Source of the DNA: CAYLNC01 sp964534415
GTDB taxonomy: Bacteria > Patescibacteriota > Minisyncoccia > Phycocordibacterales > JAACPR01
Length of the DNA: 49,072 nucleotides
NCBI GenBank assembly: GCA_964534415.1
Contig: CAZHOL010000002.1
Location: 1 to 49,072 of the forward strand
Reading direction: 5' to 3'
The notes beneath the pieces were generated by a model. It was not told the origin of the DNA, searched no databases, and worked only from the letters and a program-made list of their open reading frames with translations. The position numbers and the translations under genes are program-made. Numbering within the stretch: the stretch's first letter is position 1; each line of letters opens with the position of its first letter. Positions 40,985 to 47,669 of the stretch are shown piece after piece.

Positions 40985-41518
40985 TCAAAGAATTTCATGC
41001 GCTTGAACGCACACCAACGGCAACCCTTCTTCGGTTCCCAAGGCGTACGCGATCGATACTTCGCATGGCGTGTTTTGTCCGATTTTCGACCGCAAGTCTG
41101 GTCCATCACGATCAAGCATGCACACGATCGGATACTCGCCTTTTGGACCAAAATTGTGGTAGCAACGAACAGATCTCCCGACGGCAGATAAGCGCGCAGT
41201 AAAACGTGAAGGTAAATCCATCACGGGCTCAACAGCACTCATCAGTTTGAACCCACGATTAGTATCATCAACACCCTGATACTTAATGATATTGCCTGGT
41301 TTGTAAATACCGAAATTCCCGTGCCTTACATGAACACCTCCCACAGATACGAGGTGCAATTCTTCGTCACCTTGTTTAAAGTACAAATATGGAGCCTTTT
41401 TTCCTGCTCCAAATTCCACCTCGCTTCTGTTTAAAAACTTTAAAACTAAATATTCCGCATTGATCAAACCTGCCAAATATTTATTCTGAAAAAATGTTAC
41501 GTCGTTATTGTGACTCAT
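40985..41518 (-). CDS. Uncharacterised protein, paralog A
   Basis: 177 residues from the ATG at 41518, chosen because AGGAGG lies 7 bases before it; a frame opens at 41563. Soluble, no signal peptide, beta-rich in appearance (KAPYLYFKQGDEELHLVSVG, FGIYKPGNIIKYQG, LMSAVEPVMDLPSRF). It lines up over its length with the product of the next gene upstream (SAVEP/SPVEP, GNFGIY/GEFGFF, and a C-terminal domain with MLDRD/IPDRM), so the two are ancient duplicates. I do not recognise the family. It has its own promoter, Shine-Dalgarno site and terminator. Confidence 0.85.
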   Translation of the reverse strand: MSHNNDVTFFQNKYLAGLINAEYLVLKFLNRSEVEFGAGKKAPYLYFKQGDEELHLVSVGGVHVRHGNFGIYKPGNIIKYQGVDDTNRGFKLMSAVEPVMDLPSRFTARLSAVGRSVRCYHNFGPKGEYPIVCMLDRDGPDLRSKIGQNTPCEVSIAYALGTEEGLPLVCVQAHEIL

Positions 41519-41551
41519 AAAGAGTCCTCCTGTGTTTAGATTCCAGTCAGA

Positions 41552-41580
41552 AGCATAAAACAAATGGCCACCATTGTCAA
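41552..41580 (-). promoter_or_regulatory. Promoter of paralog A
   Basis: TTGACA (41580-41575), 17-base spacer, TATGCT (41557-41552). Leader of about 27 bases carrying AGGAGG. Confidence 0.82.
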
Positions 41581-41594
41581 ATGATTTTAGGTAT

Positions 41595-41623
41595 AAAAAA
41601 AAGAGGGGTGGAATTCCCCCTCT
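41595..41623 (-). terminator. Intrinsic terminator of paralog B gene
   Basis: On the minus strand AGAGGGG, loop of 8, CCCCTCT, then eight T's; 22 bases after the stop at 41645. Confidence 0.92.
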
Positions 41624-41644
41624 GGTGTGGCACCCCGATGTGTG

Positions 41645-42232
41645 TCAGCGCTTGCCGGCGTGCGGCTTCTTTTTCTCCGACGCCTTGCTGGCACGGTGCT
41701 CTTCGAACCCCGAACGCTTTCGGGCAACACGCTCGATCAGGTCGACCGTGCAGTAGATCCCGGATTCATCCGTGCGGATGACACCGGTAACCCGCGCAAT
41801 GAAGCGACTCCCGGCCGAAAGCGACTGGACCAACTCGGGATTCGTCTGCATTCGATCGGGAATGCAGTGAATCCAGTTTCCGGTTTCTGGTGACGTCCAG
41901 CTCGCGTAGACCTGGCCATCAATCTTCACGAAGTTGATGTCGATCTTGTCCGGAATCGGCTCGACGGGCGAGACGAGAACCATGATGCGCCGAATCTCGT
42001 CACTGTTCCGATACATTTCGGCGGAAACATCCCCGTAATGTTCGAAAAAACCGAACTCGCCCTGGGGGACAACGCCGTTTGCGTCGGTGGACAGGAAGTG
42101 GATTCCTTCGGGTCCATCTGCGATGCAGATGTGAGGGTAGAACACCTTTCCACCATCCACATTCATCTTCTGCTCGCCGAAACGGAGCAAATAGAACCCG
42201 TTGTTCAGCATCTTCTCGAGTCTTGCATTCAT
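41645..42232 (-). CDS. Uncharacterised protein, paralog B (GC-rich)
   Basis: 195 residues, soluble. AGGAG precedes the ATG by 7 bases. The core (KVFYPHICIADGPEGIHFLS, EFGFFEHYGD, VLVSPVEPIPDKI, NWIHCIPDRMQTNPEL, FIARVTGVIRTDESGIYCTV) lines up with paralog A; a basic tail of 25 residues (RVARKRSGFEEHRASKASEK) is extra and could bind nucleic acid. The gene is much GC-richer than its flanks and than paralog A, like the DGR target gene, whose promoter it also shares. Family unknown. Confidence 0.85.
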   Translation of the reverse strand: MNARLEKMLNNGFYLLRFGEQKMNVDGGKVFYPHICIADGPEGIHFLSTDANGVVPQGEFGFFEHYGDVSAEMYRNSDEIRRIMVLVSPVEPIPDKIDINFVKIDGQVYASWTSPETGNWIHCIPDRMQTNPELVQSLSAGSRFIARVTGVIRTDESGIYCTVDLIERVARKRSGFEEHRASKASEKKKPHAGKR

Positions 42233-42274
42233 AACGATTCTCCTGTAACTGAGGAAACCCTATCAAATCAGCCG

Positions 42275-42288
42275 GCACCGAACGGTGC
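42275..42288 (-). other. Hairpin in the leader of paralog B mRNA
   Basis: GCACCG-TT-CGGTGC, a perfect 6-bp stem midway between the promoter and the Shine-Dalgarno site. The DGR target mRNA also has a hairpin in its leader, though of different sequence. Confidence 0.55.
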
Positions 42289-42339
42289 GCATCCTGACTC
42301 GATTCAAAACCTCACTAATTTGGGTTATTTCTACCTATC

Positions 42340-42368
42340 TTTATATCATATTTGGACTATACTGTCAA
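42340..42368 (-). promoter_or_regulatory. Promoter of paralog B, near twin of the DGR target promoter
   Basis: TTGACA (42368-42363), 17-base spacer, TATAAA (42345-42340). Both this promoter and that at 26198-26225 contain TTTTTCAA-N-TGCTTGACA upstream and AAATATGATATA at the -10 region. Leader of about 100 bases. Confidence 0.85.
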
Positions 42369-42441
42369 GCAATTGAAAAACAAATTAAAACAAGGCACCT
42401 CACACAAGAAGTGCCCTGCCCTAATTAGCATTCAAACTCTT

Positions 42442-43739
42442 TTATAACTCGTCTAATGCTTTTTCAACATATTCCATAGCTTCGTCAGCATATTCTATCG
42501 CTTTATCATAATCTTCATCATCAAATTCATCTTTGGCTTTCTTCAATTTAGCACGCGCATCATCTAGATAGTCTTCTGCATCTGCAGTTTTGCCAGACGC
42601 ATCGTCAATCTCTTCCTGAGCATCGTCGATTTCATCCTCCACATCATCAATCGCTTCATCGGCCTCGTCTCTCTCATCACTTTCTCCAATCGCATCTACC
42701 GCGTCATCAGCAAGGTCCTCTGCATCCTCTGCTAATTCAATTGCGGATTCGTAATCCTCATCATCGAGAGCGTTTTCAGCTTCTTCCAATTTATCTTCCG
42801 CCTTTGCGAATAGATCCTCTGCGTCATCAACATCTTCATCATTATCATCTGCTTCTTCAATTTTTATCTCGGCATTATCAATTGCATCTTTTGCCTTATC
42901 AACAGCATCATCCGCCTCGTCTTCATNNNNNNNNNNNNNNNNNNNNNNNNNNNNNNNNNNNNNNNNNNNNNNNNNNNNNNNNNNNNNNNNNNNNNNNNNN
43001 NNNNNNNNNNNNNNNNNNNNNNNNNNGCATTATCAATTGCATCTTTTGCCTTATCAACAGCATCATCCGCCTCGTCTTCATCTGTTTCTCCCCCAGCATC
43101 CTCGTATGCATCCATTGCATTATCATAAGCGTCGTCGGCATATGAAATTGCATTTGCATAATTTCTAGCAAAATACGAATCGACCGCTTCAAACAAATCT
43201 GTGCGAGCATCATCGAGGTTATCATCTGCACTATCTACATTTTTCCCATCATCACGCGCATCATCAATCTGATCGTCTGCATCTTCGACAGCATTAATTG
43301 CCTTTTTTATAAGTGTCTCAGCCTCTTTTTGTTGTGAGTTAGAAACTACTACTGCAGGCGGTAGAGTTGTTGTGGTTGGAGTATTTACAACAGTTGTAGT
43401 CGTGCCACCAGAAACTAATTGAAGATATTTCGCGCGAGATTTCGCACCAAAGACACCGGTCGCAGGTGTAATACCGTTCGCGGCTTGCCACTTCATAACT
43501 GCCTGTTTTGTCAGGTCTCGCATTAAACTAGTTTCTCCACCCGGCGCGCCAGGTCCAGAACTTGCGATTTTGAAGCCGTTTGCATTCAAATATTTTTGCA
43601 AACATCGAACATCTTCACCATTTACGCCGATTTCAATGTCGCGCGTAAATGAACAAGCAGCCTCAACATTTGTTGCCTTCAAAAACATGAAAGCAAGCGC
43701 AAAGACAAAAATGTATTTATATAATTTCATAAATTTCAA
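42442..43739 (-). CDS. Secreted protein: peptidoglycan-binding-like domain plus Asp/Glu/Ala coiled-coil repeats (split by scaffold gap)
   Basis: An N-terminal signal peptide (FVFALAFMFLKATNVEAA) is followed by a domain of about 75 residues (GEDVRCLQKYLNANGFKI to GVFGAKSRAKYLQ) related to PG_binding_1 and seen also in the gene at 47670. The rest is highly acidic, heptad-like and rich in Asp, Glu and Ala (DDAVDKAKDAIDNAE, KLEEAENALDDEDYESAI). The N run at 42927 has 55-base identical flanks; collapsing it fuses the two apparent genes (ending 42442 and starting 43739) into one frame of 380 residues. Probably a long, acidic cell-surface stalk. Confidence 0.85.
42927..43026. other. Second scaffold gap with duplicated 55-base flanks
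   Basis: 100 N's; 42872-42926 and 43027-43081 are identical. Removing 155 bases restores a single reading frame across the join, which supports an assembly artefact. Confidence 0.92.
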
Positions 43740-43794
43740 TTAGTTATTAACTTTATAATTATATATCAATTTAACGTTCAAATTTAAAAGTTAC

Positions 43795-45045
43795 CTACAG
43801 AAACAACAAATTCCTATCGACATCATCGTTATCTGTGCCTTTTGTTTTTTCTTTAATCGCTTTGTGTGTGGAAGCCAGATATATCACCCTCTTCCCTAAT
43901 TTATTTTCCAAATTATCGATTTGCCTGTGTATCATCTCAAACCTCTTCGAACGACTTCCTGAATTAAATAAATCAGTCGGCACAGAATTTTCAGCAATCA
44001 AATCATGCAAAATTACTCCTGTCGTCCGATACAACACACCTCGCTTGAAAAGATTTTTGAAGTTTTTCTCGGCCTCCTCAATTAATATTTCCGGTGCACT
44101 GGTTGGATTTCCAAGTGAAATTGTGTAATCGTGTATTTTAAAATCTTTTGTCTTAAGAAAAAAAGTAATTTTCTTGGGAACTAAAAAGAAATGCCGGGCT
44201 TTGGCACACGCCGATTCAATGTGTTTAGAAATTTGTGATTGCAAAAATATTTTGTCATTTGTAAGAGGATTGAACGAGCGAGTTTTTTGAATTGAAGCAT
44301 AGACCGTTTTTGCATCAGGGTTAATCTTCATTATCGACTCTGCTGATAATTCTCTCCAAATCGTTTCGTAAGGTTTCGAGAATTTTTTTGTTACAAATTC
44401 GAGGTCTCGAGAAATGAAATCGTGCGCAGTTACTATTCCCATTTTCTGCATTTTTTCTGCGGTTCGCGGACCGATTCCCCAAATTTTTTCAATTTTAGTT
44501 TTCTTCAAATATTCTTGGGTGGTTTCTTTGGTGATCACCGTCAGTCCATTTGGCTTCACAAATTTCGAAGCCACTTTCGCGAGAACTTTTGTTGGTGCTA
44601 CACCAAGTGAAACAGACAATTGCAATTCCGTGTTGATTTCTTTTTTAATTCGCTCGGCAATTTGTCGATAAGACATTTTCAAAGGCAAATCTAGTGCGGT
44701 CAAATCAGCAAAACATTCATCTATACTGTACTCCTCAACATCATCAGCATAGCGCCGCACGATTTCAAACATCTTTCCAGAATACTTTACATACGATGCA
44801 TAGTCACCGGGCAAAATTATTACACTAGGAAATTGTTTTTTTAATCGAAACACCGGCATACCACGAACAACACCGAGCGCTTTTGCTTCATATGAAAGTG
44901 CAGTCACGATTCCTCTCTCCTCGCCAGTCACCACTGGCAATCCGTGCAATTTAGGGTTCTTGGCGACTTCAACACCAACGAAAAAAGCATCGCCGTCTAT
45001 GTGCAATATCGCTTTTTCTCTTTTGAAGTTTTTCTCCGGCACCAT
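43795..45045 (-). CDS. dinB: Y-family DNA polymerase (DinB / Pol IV type)
   Basis: 416 residues. Palm motifs LHIDGDAFFVGVEV and YSIDECFADLTAL carry the catalytic Asp and Asp-Glu; GIVTALSYEAKALGV is the finger block, and the helix-hairpin-helix KIWGIGPRTAEKMQKMGI follows. A little-finger domain (SIQKTRSFNPLTNDK) completes the polymerase. It copies damaged DNA with low fidelity. It could be under the LexA-like regulator in this window, but no operator was identified. A TATGAT box ends exactly 6 bases before the ATG. Confidence 0.95.
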   Translation of the reverse strand: MVPEKNFKREKAILHIDGDAFFVGVEVAKNPKLHGLPVVTGEERGIVTALSYEAKALGVVRGMPVFRLKKQFPSVIILPGDYASYVKYSGKMFEIVRRYADDVEEYSIDECFADLTALDLPLKMSYRQIAERIKKEINTELQLSVSLGVAPTKVLAKVASKFVKPNGLTVITKETTQEYLKKTKIEKIWGIGPRTAEKMQKMGIVTAHDFISRDLEFVTKKFSKPYETIWRELSAESIMKINPDAKTVYASIQKTRSFNPLTNDKIFLQSQISKHIESACAKARHFFLVPKKITFFLKTKDFKIHDYTISLGNPTSAPEILIEEAEKNFKNLFKRGVLYRTTGVILHDLIAENSVPTDLFNSGSRSKRFEMIHRQIDNLENKLGKRVIYLASTHKAIKEKTKGTDNDDVDRNLLFL

Positions 45046-45088
45046 ATTCGAATCATATCAAATACAAGTGCAAAGTTTTCCACTCAAA

Positions 45089-45967
45089 TTATGGCTTCCT
45101 ATATAGATTAAATAGAGCATTGACTCCGGCCAAATTTTTCACCCATTCTACATCTTCATGAGTTTTCAATTCTACAGTCACTGCTGGAATTCCAATCGAA
45201 GCCAACCAATCCTCTGCTGCACCAGTAACTTCATATGCATCGAAAGTTTTCACTGCATTGTATCCAGACGCAACACTGTACGCATTCATTACCGACAAAG
45301 TTTCGGGCAAAATTCCGTTATGGCAAGCAGAGGCGTAAACAGCATTTGCTTGACTGTGCCAGAATACCGCAACATTCGGTTTGAATTTAGCTACAAAATC
45401 TCGCAACGCGACGGCCTCCGGTTCTGAAAATACCGACGCTCCGGCGCTCACACGATTTCCTTTCCACATCGATTCCGGCTTCCATTTACAATCGAAATTT
45501 CTATTCAAATCTACATCTCTCGCGTTGAATCTACCCAATTTTGTAGAAGTTGCATTGATTGCTTCGGTAACGGTGAACCTACCCTCTTTACCCAAAACCG
45601 CAAATACACCGTCTGGATTTAATGAAGGAATTATTGCAACCCGAATCCCACTTGGAATTTTGTCTGTACTCGAGGAGAAATAATCAATGAACTGATATGC
45701 GAGAGCAACACTATTCCATTCGTAACCTCCGTGAATTCCCCCAATTAGCAAGACCCGCTTTTCTCCTTCGCCAAAATAGTACGCTTCGATTGGGCGACCT
45801 TCAACACTTTTTCCGATTATTTCACTTTTAATTTCTTCTGTAACCGGTGCTTCAGAAATTACATCTTTAACCTCGTCACGAATCAACTTCAAATACGCCA
45901 AAAGCGCGAGAATGAGTAAAACAATTATCGAAATAATTACTATTCTCTGTTTTTTGGAACCGAACAT
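45089..45967 (-). CDS. M14-type zinc carboxypeptidase (membrane-anchored), probably active
   Basis: 292 residues: N-terminal anchor (about 8-26), then an M14-like domain. GGIHGGYEWNS has the first zinc His and Glu, ARDVDLNRNFDCKW the substrate Asn-Arg, VFWHSQANAVYASAC the second zinc His, and VTVELKTHEDVEW the likely catalytic Glu. Such enzymes commonly cut peptidoglycan peptides or other peptide tails. Its ATG overlaps the stop of the upstream paralog by one base (TAATG), so translation is coupled. Confidence 0.88.
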   Translation of the reverse strand: MFGSKKQRIVIISIIVLLILALLAYLKLIRDEVKDVISEAPVTEEIKSEIIGKSVEGRPIEAYYFGEGEKRVLLIGGIHGGYEWNSVALAYQFIDYFSSSTDKIPSGIRVAIIPSLNPDGVFAVLGKEGRFTVTEAINATSTKLGRFNARDVDLNRNFDCKWKPESMWKGNRVSAGASVFSEPEAVALRDFVAKFKPNVAVFWHSQANAVYASACHNGILPETLSVMNAYSVASGYNAVKTFDAYEVTGAAEDWLASIGIPAVTVELKTHEDVEWVKNLAGVNALFNLYRKP

Positions 45968-46857
45968 TATTCAGTGTAGCTTGCTAATACAGCCTTGATA
46001 CCCGCAAGATTTTTTGCCCACTCTGTATCTGTATGATTTGTTAGGAGAACACTAATTGCAGGAATCTCTTTCTTGGCAAGCCAGTTAACCATGTCACCGG
46101 TGATTTCGTAGAAATTGAAGTCTTGATATGCCTTGTATCCTGATGCCTGTGCGAATGTTTTTGTTAATGAAGCTGTACCTGCTGATACACCATTGTGACA
46201 GCTAGATGCGAAGACTCCGCCCGCCGCACTATACCAAACGATAACTGCGCTAGGTGTGTTTGTTTCTACATAATTTTTGATCGCCTGTGATTCAGGTTCT
46301 GAGAATGCTGAAGTTCCACCGCTAACATCTTTGTTTTGCCATTTACCTACCGCCTTCCAATCACAATCAAAATTTCTGTTCAAGTCTACCTCGTTTGCAT
46401 TAAATCTTCCTGACACGACGACAGTCTGATCCTTGGACACATCTGAAGCAACGAATCGCTCTGTTGTGCCAACAACTTTCTCTAATCCATCAGGGTTCAT
46501 AACTGGAATGACGGTAACCTTCACATTAGCAGGAACCATTGTTGGATTTGCTTTCAAATAATCCATAGTTTCGTATGCAACAAGGGCAGTGTTCCATTCA
46601 TAACCTCCGTGAATTCCTCCAATGAATAGAATTTCAGTTTCACCCTCACCGAAATGATATGCGGTGATGTCTTTACCCCCTGCCGACTGACCGATTACTG
46701 TTTTTGTTTTATCAACTACAACCTCAGGAGTCGTAGTTGCAGGTGTTTCAGTTTTTGGTGTTTCGATGACAATCTCTGTTTTTGGAGATTTCATAATAAC
46801 AAAGGCCAAGACTGCAAGAATAATAATTACTACTACTGCGATTATTGTTTTTTTCAT
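45967..46857 (-). CDS. M14-type peptidase paralog, probably inactive
   Basis: 296 residues, clearly a duplicate of the downstream gene: anchor (about 4-22), GGIHGGYEWNT, NEVDLNRNFDCDW and the Cys-containing FASSCHNGVSAG are shared. Two key sites differ: the second zinc ligand region reads VIVWYSAAGG (Tyr where the paralog has His), and the region of the catalytic Glu reads ISVLLTNHTDTEW (Leu where the paralog has Glu). It may bind rather than cut peptides, or regulate its partner. A TGCTAAAAT box ends 9 bases before the ATG. Confidence 0.85.
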   Translation of the reverse strand: MKKTIIAVVVIIILAVLAFVIMKSPKTEIVIETPKTETPATTTPEVVVDKTKTVIGQSAGGKDITAYHFGEGETEILFIGGIHGGYEWNTALVAYETMDYLKANPTMVPANVKVTVIPVMNPDGLEKVVGTTERFVASDVSKDQTVVVSGRFNANEVDLNRNFDCDWKAVGKWQNKDVSGGTSAFSEPESQAIKNYVETNTPSAVIVWYSAAGGVFASSCHNGVSAGTASLTKTFAQASGYKAYQDFNFYEITGDMVNWLAKKEIPAISVLLTNHTDTEWAKNLAGIKAVLASYTE

Positions 46858-46925
46858 AATGTATCTATTTTAGCACAAAACTAGAGTTGTAAATACCCCA
46901 GAATTAGGTTGTAAAATATAGATAA

Positions 46926-47510
46926 TTAGGAGTTAAAGACTTTCTTTATCCAATCTTGCAAATCCTCGACAATTTCGCTCTTTAATCGATCTTTCAAAAC
47001 TTTATGAACCTCTCTATAAAACCAGTCGCGCCCTTCGGCAGGTTTTGTCATTTTGTTCCAAAAACTTTCCCCCTCATCTTCGATTGCCGCATGAGAAGAC
47101 ATTAAGTTATGAATTTTATCTGCTGCAGATATATACAACGAACCCTCCGGAGCGGTTTTGAGATTTTCTAAATATTTTAGCCTGACGTATTTCCACTCAT
47201 CGATACCGCCTTTTCTTTTCAGTGGGTCCTTTTCTTCTGTAACACCACGTACAATTTGCAAAACATTTTCTCCGAACTCGTTGCGAATCAAATCTTCTTT
47301 TTCATTGTATGGCAATTTTACATCTTCCAAAACATCGTGAAGTAGTGCGGCTACCAACGTATCCTCGTCTTTTGTATATTTTGAAGCAATGAACATCACG
47401 GCAAAAGGATGCGTGCTGTACGGTGTCTCGTGCCTGTCTTTTCGAATTTGACCATGATGAAGCCTGGCTGATATTTTTATTGCCTTATCAATTCTCTGAG
47501 TGTGTTTCAT
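46926..47510 (-). CDS. HD-domain hydrolase related to RelA/SpoT (p)ppGpp hydrolase
   Basis: 194 residues. ARLHHGQIRKDRHETPYSTHPF and ALLHDVLEDV give the His and His-Asp metal ligands of the HD superfamily in the arrangement of small SpoT-like (MESH1-type) hydrolases; the later ADKIHNLMSSH supplies the further Asp. No synthetase domain is attached. Degradation of (p)ppGpp is the likely role but related HD enzymes have other nucleotide substrates. Its ATG overlaps the TGA of a newly noted 47-residue gene (ATGA). Confidence 0.88.
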   Translation of the reverse strand: MKHTQRIDKAIKISARLHHGQIRKDRHETPYSTHPFAVMFIASKYTKDEDTLVAALLHDVLEDVKLPYNEKEDLIRNEFGENVLQIVRGVTEEKDPLKRKGGIDEWKYVRLKYLENLKTAPEGSLYISAADKIHNLMSSHAAIEDEGESFWNKMTKPAEGRDWFYREVHKVLKDRLKSEIVEDLQDWIKKVFNS

Positions 47511-47650
47511 CGAGATCCTTTAGTCGCGGTGTGTTTATTTTGCTTCTTTAAATTTGGTTTATTTTTTAAAGCAAAATCTTTCTTGGAGTCACTCTTTAAT
47601 TGAAGTGCAATGTGTGCTTTTTTACTTTGTGATGGTTGAATTTGTTTCAT
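47507..47650 (-). CDS. 47-residue Lys-rich protein coupled to the HD hydrolase
   Basis: Reads MKQIQPSQSKKAHIALQLKS, ending KQNKHTATKGSR: very basic, no membrane segment, no recognised family. Three things support a real gene: a TATAAT box (47662-47657) ends exactly 6 bases before its ATG, the spacing used by ten other genes here; its TGA overlaps the HD gene's ATG by four bases; and there is no other promoter for the HD gene. It could bind nucleic acid or the ribosome; function unknown. Confidence 0.7.
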   Translation of the reverse strand: MKQIQPSQSKKAHIALQLKSDSKKDFALKNKPNLKKQNKHTATKGSR

Positions 47651-47669
47651 GTTTTAATTATACCTTAAA

